Source: Streptomyces sp. NBC_01231 (lineage in GTDB: Bacteria; Actinomycetota; Actinomycetes; Streptomycetales; Streptomycetaceae). From it: a stretch of DNA of 64,000 nucleotides. Of the stretch, positions 7,380-15,767 are shown in pieces. Within the stretch, counting starts at the first letter, position 1. Every line of letters starts with the position of its first letter. The notes below the pieces were generated by a model. It had not been told where the DNA came from, searched no databases, and saw only the letters and a program-made list of their open reading frames with translations. Location of the stretch: the NCBI GenBank assembly GCA_035999765.1, contig CP108521.1, forward strand, positions 6,324,001-6,388,000, in the 5' to 3' direction. Both the position numbers and the translations under genes were made by a program.

Positions 7380-9760
7380 CGGGCGGGCTCCTCGGTGGCG
7401 GTCCGCGGCATTCTGGGGCTGATCCGCTCCTGCTGCTCGCGGATCCGGTCGACCGTGTGCTCCCGCAGCGCCCGCATCTGCGCGGCCGTCTTCAGCAGCA
7501 TCTCGTCGTACTCCGCGACCGGGTCCGAGTCGAGGACGATCGCCCCGCCCGCGCCGAGGTGCATCAGCCCGTCGGCGATCACGGCCGTACGGATCACGAT
7601 GTTGAGGTCCGCGCCGCCGCCGCACCCCAGATAGCCGAGGGCCCCGGAGTAGACGCCCCGGGCCTCGGTCTCCAGCGAGTCGATGATCTCCATCGTGCGC
7701 AGCTTCGGCGCGCCGGTCATGGAGCCGCCGGGGAAGCAGGCGCGCACACAGTCGACCGCGTCCGTGCCCTCGCGCAGCCGGCCCTCGACGGTGGAGACGA
7801 GCTGGTGCACGGTGGCGTACGTCTCGGTGGCCATCAGTCTGGGCACGCGCACGGTGCCGGTCCGGCAGACCCGGCCCAGGTCGTTGCGGAGCAGGTCGAC
7901 GATCATCAGGTTCTCGGCGCGGGTCTTGGCGTCCGTCGCCAGCGCGTCCCGGAGCCTCGCGTCCTGCTCCGGCCCCTCGCCGCGGGGCGCGGTGCCCTTG
8001 ATGGGTCTGGCCTCGGCCACTCCGTGCCGGGTGATCCGCAGGAAACGCTCGGGGGAGGAGCCGGCCACGTCGAGGTCCTTGAACCTCAGGAACGCCGCGT
8101 ACGGTGCCGGGTTCACGCGGCGCAGCACGCGATAGAAGTCGTACGCGTCCGGCGGAGCGGGTAACCGGGCGGCGTCGGTCAGACAGATCTCGTAGCTGGT
8201 GCCCGCCCGCAACTCCCGGAGGCAGGCCTCGATGTCCGCGAGGTAGGTCGCCCGGTCGCGCACCAGCCAGGGCTCGGCGGCGATGAGGTCGGGAGTGGTG
8301 CTGGGAGCGGGACCGGAAGTGGCTGCGGACGGCGACTGGGCGTCGGCGGCCGGGCCCGGGTCGGCTTTCACGAAGGTGAGTTGGGCGAGCGTGTCCTCCA
8401 GCCAGTCCGCGGCCTCCCGAGCCGCCTGCGGGGAGTCCTCCGCCAGGCAGACCGCGTAGGTGAAGCCCTCTTGGTGGTCCACCGCGATCAGCCGGTCCGC
8501 GAAGAGCCAGCAGGCGTCGGGGATGTCGGACGAGTGCCGGTTCGGTGAGCCGCAGTCCGCCTTCGTCTCGTAGCCGAAGTAACCGACGTAGCCGCCGGTG
8601 AAGTCGAAGGGCAGCCCGGTGGCGTCCACCCGACGGTTCGCCAACTGCCGCTTCAGATAGTCGAAGACGCTGGCCTTGACCTTGCGCGGCGGCCGTCCCG
8701 CCCGCTCGATCTCGCAGCGCCCGGCGTCGACGTCGTAGCGCACGAACTCGGCGAGCGGGCCGCTGTCGTCACCGAGGAAGGAGAACCGGGACCGGCCCGG
8801 CTCGACCAGCGAACTGTCCAGCCAGAACGCCCGCTCGGACGCGGCGTACATCCGGGTGAAGGCGGCCTCCGCGTCGACCGCGCCGGCGATACGGCGGGTG
8901 TGCAGACGGTAGGCGGCACCGGCCCGCCGAGGCCGGGGAATGGAGACGCCGGGCGGGCTGGGTGTGGTGGTCGACGAGGTGGCCGCAGCCGTGGTCGCCG
9001 GTGTCGTGGTGGCAGCGGGTGTCGCGGCGGCTCGGGTCGCGGTGGCGGCTCTGGAGGCGGCGGCGGCTCGGGTCGCGGTGGCGGCTCGGGAGGCGGCGGC
9101 TCGGGTCGCGCTGGCCTGGGGGCGGGGGATCGCCACGTCGGTCGGGGGGACCGCGGTGTTCTTCGTACGGAGCTTGCGTGCCCGTTCCGCGGTGAGGTTC
9201 CGGAAGTTCACCAGCATGCGGTGGCCGTACTCCGTGAGGACGGACTCCGGGTGGAACTGCACGCCCCACAGGGGCCGGGTGCGGTGCCGCAGGCCCATGA
9301 GCACGCCGTCCTCGGCCCACGCGGTGGCCTGCAGGGCGAGGGGCAGCGGCTCACGAACGGCCAGCGAGTGGTAGCGGACCGCCGTGAAGGCCTGCGGCAC
9401 CCCCTGGAACAGGTCCAGTCCGTCGTGCCGGACGGTGCTCAGATGCCCGTGCCGGGGTTCCGGGGCCGGCTCCACCCGGGCGCTGGCCCCGAGGGCGATG
9501 CCCTGGTGGCCCAGGCAGACGCCGAGCACGGGAACCGGGGATCCGGCCAGCACACGGGCGCTGATGCCGAAGTCGCGTGCCTTCGCCGGGTGTCCCGGGC
9601 CCGGTGACACCACCACGTTGTCGAATTCCGTCAGATCCGGAATCGCGTCGGCGGGGGCGTCATTGAGGATCACCACCGGTTCCTCGCCGTTGACCTCGGC
9701 GATCAGCTGGAACAGGTTGTACGTGTACGAGTCGTAATTGTCGATGAGCAGGGTCTTCAC
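7376..9760 (-). CDS. pabAB: Fused aminodeoxychorismate synthase (glutamine amidotransferase + chorismate-binding domain)
   Basis: 794 residues. The N-terminal class I amidotransferase has Cys82 in GVCLGHQ and His170/Glu172 in QFHPES. The C-terminal chorismate-binding domain has PIKGT with Lys588, MTGAPK and GALGY. Lysine in PIKGT marks 4-amino-4-deoxychorismate synthases; anthranilate synthases usually have PIAGT. The expected reaction is chorismate + glutamine to ADC. A linker of about 80 residues (roughly 193-275) is made of Ala/Thr/Arg-rich repeats (bases about 8935-9135). GTG 9760 has AGGGAGGT upstream. Pairing with the lyase gives a complete PABA route. Fusions of this type supply PABA in candicidin- and chloramphenicol-type clusters, and a duplicate folate gene is the alternative. 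Confidence 0.9.
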   Translation of the reverse strand: MKTLLIDNYDSYTYNLFQLIAEVNGEEPVVILNDAPADAIPDLTEFDNVVVSPGPGHPAKARDFGISARVLAGSPVPVLGVCLGHQGIALGASARVEPAPEPRHGHLSTVRHDGLDLFQGVPQAFTAVRYHSLAVREPLPLALQATAWAEDGVLMGLRHRTRPLWGVQFHPESVLTEYGHRMLVNFRNLTAERARKLRTKNTAVPPTDVAIPRPQASATRAAASRAATATRAAAASRAATATRAAATPAATTTPATTAAATSSTTTPSPPGVSIPRPRRAGAAYRLHTRRIAGAVDAEAAFTRMYAASERAFWLDSSLVEPGRSRFSFLGDDSGPLAEFVRYDVDAGRCEIERAGRPPRKVKASVFDYLKRQLANRRVDATGLPFDFTGGYVGYFGYETKADCGSPNRHSSDIPDACWLFADRLIAVDHQEGFTYAVCLAEDSPQAAREAADWLEDTLAQLTFVKADPGPAADAQSPSAATSGPAPSTTPDLIAAEPWLVRDRATYLADIEACLRELRAGTSYEICLTDAARLPAPPDAYDFYRVLRRVNPAPYAAFLRFKDLDVAGSSPERFLRITRHGVAEARPIKGTAPRGEGPEQDARLRDALATDAKTRAENLMIVDLLRNDLGRVCRTGTVRVPRLMATETYATVHQLVSTVEGRLREGTDAVDCVRACFPGGSMTGAPKLRTMEIIDSLETEARGVYSGALGYLGCGGGADLNIVIRTAVIADGLMHLGAGGAIVLDSDPVAEYDEMLLKTAAQMRALREHTVDRIREQQERISPRMPRTATEEPAR

Positions 9761-9790
9761 CCGCCCACCTCCCTTGCGTCGTTCTCTGGC

Positions 9791-10378
9791 CTACGCGGTC
9801 CGTTTGTGCCGTCCGCGGAGCGCCTGGAGCGGTGGATACAGCCACTTCTTGAAGAAACGCTGAAGGCGCGGCATCAGAATCCAGGTGACAAGAGCCGTCA
9901 CACACAGACACAAAAGCAGCGTACGAATGAACGGATTGAGATCGCCGAGATAGGGGAGCACGATCACATTGAACAGAAGCACCGGCGGGAACACGGCGCT
10001 CATGTTTATGAACCAGAGCTTCCATTTCGACGGCGGAGCCGGAGGTGCCGGAGGTGCCGGAGGCCGCTCGCTCTGGGCCTCGAACCATACCTTCGGGCCC
10101 CGGACTCTCCGCCGGCCCGTCTGCCGGGCGAACCCCTCCGCGCGCAGGTCCCACTGCCTGCGCACGGTCGAGTTTTCCCAGGCCAGGGCGGTGCCTTCGC
10201 TGGCGAAGCGATAGACGACATGCCACTCCGCCTCTCCGTCGACAAGAACGCCACCCCCTAGGAAGCCTTGCTGCTGCGCGCTCGCGGCCAGCATGGCCCA
10301 CCCCCAGGAGTGGAAGTCTCCCTCATGGCCCGGCACCACGTGATAAGCCACGGTCACGGTGACGGGATTACTGGTCAC
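9791..10378 (-). CDS. ABM-domain protein with C-terminal membrane anchor
   Basis: About 195 residues. The first 100 form an antibiotic-biosynthesis-monooxygenase-like ferredoxin fold ([22 protein letters not shown] and [15 protein letters not shown]). A Pro-Ala linker encoded by 9-bp repeats (10036-10062) follows, then two membrane segments ([15 protein letters not shown] and [16 protein letters not shown]) and a basic tail. Related membrane-bound ABM proteins are common in Streptomyces and have no agreed function. The start is uncertain: GTG 10378 opens the domain but has no clear leader, and more upstream in-frame starts exist at 10480 (ATG) and 10516 (TTG). It is the first gene of the PABA-type cluster, ending 30 bases before the synthase gene. 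Confidence 0.7.
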   Translation of the reverse strand: MTSNPVTVTVAYHVVPGHEGDFHSWGWAMLAASAQQQGFLGGGVLVDGEAEWHVVYRFASEGTALAWENSTVRRQWDLRAEGFARQTGRRRVRGPKVWFEAQSERPPAPPAPPAPPSKWKLWFINMSAVFPPVLLFNVIVLPYLGDLNPFIRTLLLCLCVTALVTWILMPRLQRFFKKWLYPPLQALRGRHKRTA

Positions 10379-10585
10379 GGTGACGAGTACGGAAAGGCGG
10401 CCGACCCCGTTCAAATATTCAACGAAGTTTTTCGCCTGTCCGAAACGCGACTCTTCGTACGTTTTTGGCAGCCTTGGCATCTTGTGTCGATCGATACCAC
10501 CGGTAACTTTTGTCAAGTACGGGGAAGTGCTTGCCGGACGGTCGAGAAAGGTTGCAGGATCGCGCTCCGAGACCTAAGGAGATCC
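10379..10585. promoter_or_regulatory. Divergent promoter region between the two arms of the PABA-type cluster
   Basis: This interval separates the minus-strand operon from the DUF3050 gene and is clearly richer in A and T than its surroundings (about 10420-10530). TTGACA is present on the minus strand at 10516-10511 and suits a -35 box, although I see no convincing -10 at 17 bases. On the plus strand AAGGAGAT at 10576-10583 is the DUF3050 ribosome-binding site. No palindromic operator stands out. Confidence 0.4.
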
Positions 10586-11449
10586 ATGTCCAGGTACGAC
10601 TGGAATATGACCCACGAGGGAATCGAACGCGCCCGGGCCGTGATCGAATCCGCGCGAAAAGAAGTCACCGCCCACCCTCTTTACCGGCGAATGGACAGCC
10701 GGGAACGCATGGCGACCTTCATGGAGCACCATGTGTTCGCGGTGTGGGACTTCATGTCCCTGCTCACCTCCCTGCAACGGGAGCTGACCTGTGTCGACGT
10801 CCCCTGGGTGCCGCGCGGTTCGGCCGTGAGCCGGCGGCTGATCAACGACATCGTGCTGGTCGAGGAGAGCGACGAACTGAACGGCGGCTTCACCAGCCAC
10901 TTCGAGCTGTACCGCGCGGCCATGACCGAGGCGTCGGCCGACACCACCCGGGTCGACACGTTCGTCGCGCTGATCGCCGAGGGGCACGACGTGTCCGCCG
11001 CGCTGCGGGTCGCTCAAGTACCCGCCCCTGCCGCGGAGTTCGTCCGCACCACCTTCGCGATCATCACTGACCGGCCCCTGCACTGTCGGGCGGCCGCCTT
11101 CGCCTTCTCCCGCGAGGACCTCATCCCCGACATGTTCGACCAGGTGATCAAGGAGGAGGGCACCGACGGCTTCCCGCTCTTCCGCGACTACCTCGCCCGC
11201 CACATCGAGGTCGACGGCGAGGAACACACCCCCATGGCCCTGCAGATGGTGGCCGACCTCTGCGGCACGGACGACACCCGCTGGCAGGAGGCCGCCGAAA
11301 CGGCCACCCTCGCACTGGAGGCCAGGTCCCGGCTGTGGGACGGCATTACGGGGGCGATGGACGGGGGAGTTGAGGGGTGGCCTTACGGGTGCGAGGGGCG
11401 CGGTGAGTTGTGGGGCGGCCTTACGGGTGCGGGGAGCGCGGTGAGTTGA
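10586..11449 (+). CDS. DUF3050 family protein, heme-oxygenase-like fold
   Basis: 287 residues, all-helical, matching the DUF3050 family. Potential metal ligands sit where heme-oxygenase-like di-iron oxidases carry them: the glutamate and histidines of [12 protein letters not shown], the glutamates and histidine of [17 protein letters not shown], and HIEVDGEEH (H-x3-D-x3-H). Some members of this fold (CADD, SznF, UndA) use two irons and O2 to cleave or oxidise amino or fatty acids, and CADD makes PABA. An oxidase acting on the cluster product is therefore plausible but unproven. The start at ATG 10586 is fixed by AAGGAGATCC. The last 30 or so residues are encoded by duplicated DNA and do not look like family sequence. 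Confidence 0.82.
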   Translation: MSRYDWNMTHEGIERARAVIESARKEVTAHPLYRRMDSRERMATFMEHHVFAVWDFMSLLTSLQRELTCVDVPWVPRGSAVSRRLINDIVLVEESDELNGGFTSHFELYRAAMTEASADTTRVDTFVALIAEGHDVSAALRVAQVPAPAAEFVRTTFAIITDRPLHCRAAAFAFSREDLIPDMFDQVIKEEGTDGFPLFRDYLARHIEVDGEEHTPMALQMVADLCGTDDTRWQEAAETATLALEARSRLWDGITGAMDGGVEGWPYGCEGRGELWGGLTGAGSAVS

Positions 11450-11483
11450 GGGGCGCCAATCACGGGGGCGATGGACGGGGGAT
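11348..11483 (+). repeat. Nested direct duplications at the 3' end of the DUF3050 gene
   Basis: A segment of about 37 bases around GGCCTTACGGGTGCG...GCGCGGTGAGTTG occurs twice back to back (about 11377-11450). A second pair, ACGGGGGCGATGGACGGGGG, flanks it near 11348 and 11462. The duplications lengthen the C-terminus of the DUF3050 protein and look recent because the copies are almost identical. Confidence 0.7.
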
Positions 11484-11496
11484 GCTCAACGCCGTT

Positions 11497-11600
11497 ACGG
11501 CCTCACGCCGTTACGGCGTCACGGCGTCACGGCGTCACGGCGTCACGGCGTCACGGCGTCACGGCGTCACGGCGTCACGCCGTCACGGCCTCACGGCCTC
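11497..11600. repeat. 8-bp tandem array, 13 units
   Basis: Thirteen adjoining octamers with consensus ACGGCGTC run through this stretch. The middle eight (11513-11576) are identical, and the outer units vary by one or two bases (ACGGCCTC, ACGCCGTT, ACGCCGTC). The array fills the gap between the DUF3050 gene and the convergent transporter gene and supplies the last codons and stop of the latter. Eight is not a multiple of three, so copy changes would alter the end of the transporter. Confidence 0.92.
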
Positions 11601-12443
11601 CGGCACATCGGCCGCCGACGGTGCCTCCCCGAACCGGGCCAGCGCCAACGCCCCGGCGACCGCGACGAGGAAGCCCAGCACCGCCAGCCACTCCAGGCCC
11701 TCCCGGGTGCGATCCCCGAGCCAGACCACCCCCACGGCCGCCGGACCGACCGTCTCGCCGATGACCATGCCGGCCGTGGCCGCCGTGACCGAGCCCGAGC
11801 GCAGCCCCGACGTCAGGGACAGGAACGCCGCCGCGCCCCCGACCAGCAGCGCGTACGCCGCCGGATTCCGCACCAGGTCCGAGACCGCGAGCGAGTCGAT
11901 CAGCCGTACCGCCACCTCGACCACCCCGAACCCGAACCCGGCTCCCAGACCGAGCACCGCGGCCCGCCCCCGCTCCGGCAGCCGTCCCCCGTTCAGCCCG
12001 AGCAGTAGCACCGCGAGGGCCGTACCGAGCAGCGCGAACTCCAGCGCCGCCGGCCCGCCGCGGTCGCCCTCCGTCCCGGACGCGATCCCCAGCAGCGCGA
12101 GCCCTGCGCACACCACCCCCACCGCACCCCACTCACGCCCGCTCAGCCGTACCCGCAGCAGCCGCGCCGCGACCACCGCCGTCACCGCGAGACTGGACGC
12201 GAGGGCCGCCCCGACCGCGTAGATCGGGATCGACCGCAGCGCGGCGATCTGGAACAGGAAACCGAGGCCGTCCAGCGCCAGGCCGGCCAGGTACCGCCAC
12301 TGCCGGACCGCCCGCAGGAACAACGTCGCCTCCCCGACGTCACCCCCGCCGGTGTCCGCCGCCCGTGCCGCCACCGCCTGCAACACCGTCGCCGTACCGA
12401 AGCAGACCGCGGCACCGAGCGCGCACACCATTCCAAAGAGCAC
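11583..12443 (-). CDS. DMT/EamA-type multispanning membrane transporter
   Basis: 286 residues with about nine or ten hydrophobic helices. It starts with a segment typical of drug/metabolite transporters (CALGAAVCFGTATVLQAVA) and has the internal RLLRVRLSGREWGAVGVVCAGLALLG loop-helix pattern of EamA-like proteins. The substrate is unknown. GTG 12443 opens the frame, and an ATG four codons later is possible; neither has a strong leader. The 3' end lies inside the 8-bp tandem array, so the terminal EAVRP residues are repeat-encoded. It is convergent with the DUF3050 gene and could be an exporter for the cluster product, but its family is common in Streptomyces housekeeping regions. Confidence 0.75.
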   Translation of the reverse strand: MLFGMVCALGAAVCFGTATVLQAVAARAADTGGGDVGEATLFLRAVRQWRYLAGLALDGLGFLFQIAALRSIPIYAVGAALASSLAVTAVVAARLLRVRLSGREWGAVGVVCAGLALLGIASGTEGDRGGPAALEFALLGTALAVLLLGLNGGRLPERGRAAVLGLGAGFGFGVVEVAVRLIDSLAVSDLVRNPAAYALLVGGAAAFLSLTSGLRSGSVTAATAGMVIGETVGPAAVGVVWLGDRTREGLEWLAVLGFLVAVAGALALARFGEAPSAADVPEAVRP

Positions 12444-12567
12444 GAAGCGACAGTAGGGGAGGTGCGAGCGGCGGCCTGCCCGGCCGCGCCCTCTTGCCCC
12501 TCTCTAAACTGTTCGCCGACGATCGGACACGGGCCGCACACCGCGCCCGACCAAGGGGGAGACGAAC

Positions 12568-12943
12568 ATGGCGGACGCACGTCGACAACTTCGCTCGGGA
12601 ACGGTCGCACTCGGCGGCATGGGCTTGCTCGCCGTGGCGCTGACGGCTGGCGTCGTCGCGCGGAACTCCCGTCCGTCTACGGTCGGTTCGACCTTCGCCA
12701 CGACGGCGCGGGCCCGGCGAAACTGCTGGAGTACAACGCCGACACCCCTCCGATGCCGCCCCGACCCCGTGCGAAAAGGCCTGCGGCTATCAGGAGTTGG
12801 CCCCGCTGCCCGACTTCGACGGCAACCACGTGGTCCTCGGCGCCTGGATCGTCGAGGGCGAGTCCGCGGGTCTCGGCATCCGGGAGTCCTCCGGCCTGGT
12901 CACGGACGCGTACGCCCGCTTCCTGCCACACATCGTCCGCTGA
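12568..12943 (+). pseudogene. Decayed ygiB/ygiC-type locus (glutathionylspermidine synthase family remnant)
   Basis: Three coding fragments lie in three different frames. The first (12568-12670) encodes a signal-like N-terminus (LRSGTVALGGMGLLAVALT), resembling the small protein that precedes ygiC-like genes. The second (about 12670-12755) encodes VYGRFDLRHDGAGPAKLLEY, a hallmark of glutathionylspermidine synthase-like ATP-grasp proteins. The third (about 12773-12943) encodes their C-terminus (CGYQELAPLPDFDGN, VLGAWIVEGESAGLGIRE, YARFLPHIVR and a stop). Intact family members have roughly 380 residues, so most of the middle is deleted. A good leader (AAGGGGGAGA) still precedes the first fragment. 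Confidence 0.75.
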
Positions 12944-13325
12944 GGGGCGTCGGAAAACGCGTTGCCGGGCCCAGGCCGGCCGCGTCGGCCTCCCCGTCAA
13001 CGACCCCGCCCGGCTGCTGGTCTGGGCCCGGCGCGCCGACATCGACCCGATCGCCCGCCTCACCGACGCCCTGTCTGACCGACGGCACATCCAGACGACA
13101 CCGCCCCTCCACATCCGACCTCCACACGCCGTCACCGGTCACGACTACCACCGGTGGCGGCGTAGAGGTGCGTGCGCTGCGTGCGTCCGCCGCGGCGATG
13201 AGCGCTTCCGTCGTCGTCACGGGGCCTCCCCGGGGCAGCCTGCCCTCCCTTCCTGTCGTCCTTCCTGTCGTCGCTCGCATGGTGGACGCGGGACCTTCGT
13301 CTTCCGACGCGCCCGGTAGGCTGAC
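12944..13325. other. Intergenic stretch without a recognisable intact gene
   Basis: A short open stretch (about 12965-13080) reads like the end of a protein in one frame (LPVNDPARLLVWARRADIDP) but has no start and no match I recognise; it may be another fragment left by the deletion that destroyed the neighbouring gene. The direct repeat CTTCCTGTCGTCCTTCCTGTCG lies near 13250-13271. No promoter or terminator is evident until the riboswitch. Confidence 0.4.
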
Positions 13326-13412
13326 GGGCAGGCCGTGACTGGCGCGCTGGGATGGGACGGACCATCGGGGAGCGGCCTGCGAGAGTGACAAGTGCCGTGC
13401 GCCTGGGCCGAC
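13326..13412 (+). promoter_or_regulatory. ZTP (pfl) riboswitch upstream of glyA
   Basis: The conserved pieces of the pfl motif occur in order: CCGTGACTGGCG (13333-13344), a stem closing around GGGATGGGACGGACCATC, CGGGGAGCGG (13366-13375), a variable linker, and CCGTGCGCCTGGGC (13395-13408), which would form the second subdomain and the pseudoknot. ZTP/ZMP riboswitches sense purine-pathway stalling when 10-formyl-tetrahydrofolate is short and often sit before glyA. The aptamer ends about 45 bases before the glyA start, so control of translation or early termination are both possible. Confidence 0.85.
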
Positions 13413-13456
13413 CCGTGAACCGTGAACGCTTCAAGCCACGCCGCCCGGAGGCCGCC

Positions 13457-14908
13457 ATGTCAGAGCAGCAGCCCCTCTCCAACGAGTCCACCGCCTTCCG
13501 CGCGGCCCTCGACGTGATCCGCGCCGTCGAGCCGCGCGTGGCCGACGCCATCGGCCAGGAGGTCGCCGACCAGCGCGAGATGCTCAAGCTGATCGCCTCC
13601 GAGAACTACGCCTCCCCGGCCACCCTGCTGGCCATGGGCAACTGGTTCAGCGACAAGTACGCCGAGGGCACCGTCGGCCGCCGCTTCTACGCCGGCTGTC
13701 GCAACGTCGACACCGTCGAGTCCCTCGCCGCCGAGCACGCCCGCGAACTCTTCGGCGCCCGCCACGCCTACGTCCAGCCGCACTCCGGTATCGACGCCAA
13801 CCTCGTCGCCTTCTGGTCCGTGCTCGCCGCCCGCGTGGAGGTCCCCGCCCTGGAGAAGGCCGGCGCCCGCCAGGTCAACGACCTCTCCGACGCCGACTGG
13901 GCCGAACTCCGCCAGGCCTTCGGCAACCAGCGCATGCTCGGCATGTCCCTGGACGCCGGCGGCCACCTCACCCACGGCTTCCGCCCGAACATCTCCGGCA
14001 AGATGTTCGACCAGCGCTCCTACGGCACCGACCCCGCCACCGGCCTCCTCGACTACGAGGCCCTGCGCGCCACGGCCCGCGCGTTCAAGCCGCTCATCAT
14101 CGTCGCCGGCTACTCCGCGTACCCCCGTCTCGTGAACTTCCGGATCATGCGCGAGATCGCCGACGAGGTCGGCGCCACGCTCATGGTCGACATGGCCCAC
14201 TTCGCCGGTCTGGTCGCCGGCAAGGTCCTCACCGGCGACTTCGACCCGGTTCCGCACGCCCAGATCGTCACCACCACCACCCACAAGTCGCTGCGCGGCC
14301 CTCGCGGCGGCATGGTCCTGTGCGACGACTCCCTCAAGGACCAGGTCGACCGCGGCTGCCCGATGGTCCTCGGCGGCCCGCTCCCGCACGTCATGGCGGC
14401 AAAGGCAGTGGCGCTGGCGGAGGCCCGGCAGCCCTCCTTCCAGGACTACGCCCAGCGCATCGTCGACAACTCCCGCGCCCTCGCCGAAGGCCTGATGCGC
14501 CGCGGCGCCGCCCTCGTGACCGGCGGCACCGACAACCACCTCAACCTGATCGACGTCACCTCCTCCTACGGCCTCACCGGCCGCCAGGCCGAGGCCGCCC
14601 TGCTCGACTCGGGCATCGTCACCAACCGCAACTCCATCCCCGCCGACCCCAACGGCGCCTGGTACACCTCCGGTATCCGCATCGGCACCCCCGCCCTGAC
14701 CACCCGCGGTCTCGGCACCGCCGAGATGGACGAGGTCGCCGGTCTCATCGACCGGGTCCTGACCACCACGGAGCCCGGCACGACCAGCAAGGGCGCCCCC
14801 TCCAAGGCCCAGCACATCCTCGACCCGAAGATCGCCGACGAGATCTCCCGTCGCGCCACCGACCTGGTCGCCGGCTTCCCGCTGTACCCGGAGATCGACC
14901 TCGGCTGA
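13457..14908 (+). CDS. glyA: Serine hydroxymethyltransferase
   Basis: A 483-residue fold-type I PLP enzyme that interconverts serine and glycine and charges tetrahydrofolate with a one-carbon unit in the cytosol. It shows [13 protein letters not shown], the substrate segment [18 protein letters not shown] and the PLP lysine motif [14 protein letters not shown]. It is longer than the approximately 420-residue housekeeping form because of an insert near residues 130-190 ([14 protein letters not shown]), as in one of the actinobacterial types. ATG 13457 has GGAG nine bases upstream; the frame stays open further 5' but that part is riboswitch. Regulation by the ZTP aptamer ties it to folate and purine status. 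Confidence 0.95.
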   Translation: MSEQQPLSNESTAFRAALDVIRAVEPRVADAIGQEVADQREMLKLIASENYASPATLLAMGNWFSDKYAEGTVGRRFYAGCRNVDTVESLAAEHARELFGARHAYVQPHSGIDANLVAFWSVLAARVEVPALEKAGARQVNDLSDADWAELRQAFGNQRMLGMSLDAGGHLTHGFRPNISGKMFDQRSYGTDPATGLLDYEALRATARAFKPLIIVAGYSAYPRLVNFRIMREIADEVGATLMVDMAHFAGLVAGKVLTGDFDPVPHAQIVTTTTHKSLRGPRGGMVLCDDSLKDQVDRGCPMVLGGPLPHVMAAKAVALAEARQPSFQDYAQRIVDNSRALAEGLMRRGAALVTGGTDNHLNLIDVTSSYGLTGRQAEAALLDSGIVTNRNSIPADPNGAWYTSGIRIGTPALTTRGLGTAEMDEVAGLIDRVLTTTEPGTTSKGAPSKAQHILDPKIADEISRRATDLVAGFPLYPEIDLG

Positions 14909-14958
14909 CCCACCTCGACCGGTACCCCGCCCCGCTCCTTTGGCGGGAGTGACGGGAC

Positions 14959-15672
14959 TCAGAGGTCGATCAGCTCCTGGCGTGGCTCCTCCTGCGGCGG
15001 TCCGGCACCCGGCCGGGCCGCCGCGCGGCGTATCAGCAGTGTGCCGCCGACCCCGGTCAGGAACCCCACGCCGAGCACCGCAACCGTCGGCCAGGCACCG
15101 TCGGCCGCCCACCAGCCGGCGCTCTCGCCCGCCGCTTGCCCAGCGCCCCCGTCCCCCTCCCCGGCGGGCAGCCCCGCACGGCTCACCTGGTCGAAGACCG
15201 AGCGCGAGGCCCGGTGCCAGCGGATGTCGTCGTCCGGCACGTCCGGCGCCGGATCCGTACGCACCCACGGCGTGCCGTCCCCGGCCAGGAACAGCTGGTC
15301 CTGTCGCTCCATCGCCACGTCACCACCCGGCGCCGAATCGGTCTGTGGCCAGCCCCCGACACCGGTCAGCCCCCACATCACGGTCATCCGCACCGGCGGA
15401 TACCTGCCCTCGGCCCAGTCCTCCGGCACCCGCTCCGTCCCGGTGTACGTCGGCTGGAGCAGCGCCCAGAGAAGATCGAAACCCGGCTCACCGGAACGCA
15501 CCACCGCCGTCCGGCCCGAACCGCCCGCGACAACCACCGCCATATCCGGAACCTCACGGCCCGACCGCTGCGGGGAAGCGCCGGCCACCGGCACCCCGAA
15601 CAGGCCGATCGCCAGCACCACCGGCACGAAGACCCCGAGACGCGCCCTCTTACCTCTGCACAGAGCCGTCAT
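14959..15672 (-). CDS. Secreted/membrane-anchored protein of unknown function, probable ECF sigma target
   Basis: 237 residues. An N-terminal signal segment (LGVFVPVVLAIGLFGVPVAGASP) precedes an extracytoplasmic domain rich in Trp and Pro, then one membrane helix (VAVLGVGFLTGVGGTLLI) and a short cytoplasmic tail ending RQELIDL. The upstream gene encodes a protein of the same layout ending RQELRDL, so the two are divergent paralogues or partners. ATG 15672 is supported by GGAGGGGG upstream. Transcription probably comes from the sigma-dependent site at 16568-16596. No enzymatic motif is visible and the family is not known to me. Confidence 0.75.
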   Translation of the reverse strand: MTALCRGKRARLGVFVPVVLAIGLFGVPVAGASPQRSGREVPDMAVVVAGGSGRTAVVRSGEPGFDLLWALLQPTYTGTERVPEDWAEGRYPPVRMTVMWGLTGVGGWPQTDSAPGGDVAMERQDQLFLAGDGTPWVRTDPAPDVPDDDIRWHRASRSVFDQVSRAGLPAGEGDGGAGQAAGESAGWWAADGAWPTVAVLGVGFLTGVGGTLLIRRAAARPGAGPPQEEPRQELIDL

Positions 15673-15767
15673 CCCGTTTGCCCCCTCCTGATGTCCCACG
15701 CCGATGGCCATGCGATGTCCCACACCGTGCCGATGCCCAAAAGTCGTCCCGATCGGCGCGCCCGACC

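Noticed and set aside
7376..9760. Anthranilate synthase or phenazine-type (PhzE) identity for the fused synthase
   Set aside because: The chorismate-binding domain has PIKGT with lysine, the ADC-synthase form, and a PabC-like lyase is in the same operon.
10511..10516. TTG at 10516 as start of the ABM gene
   Set aside because: The TTGACA reads better as a -35 box, and the 46 codons that would be added show no family sequence.
10268..10585. N-terminal extension of the DUF3050 gene
   Set aside because: It would overlap the divergent ABM gene and the promoter region, while ATG 10586 has a near-ideal leader and starts the conserved domain.
11497..11600. CRISPR array
   Set aside because: The units are only 8 bases and adjoin without spacers.
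12568..13338. Intact 256-residue gene
   Set aside because: The frame mixes fragments from different proteins, and the recognisable parts lie in three frames, so it is a decayed locus.
13460..15268. Minus-strand frame of about 602 codons antisense to glyA
   Set aside because: Gly/Val-rich text with no family motifs; glyA on the plus strand is certain.
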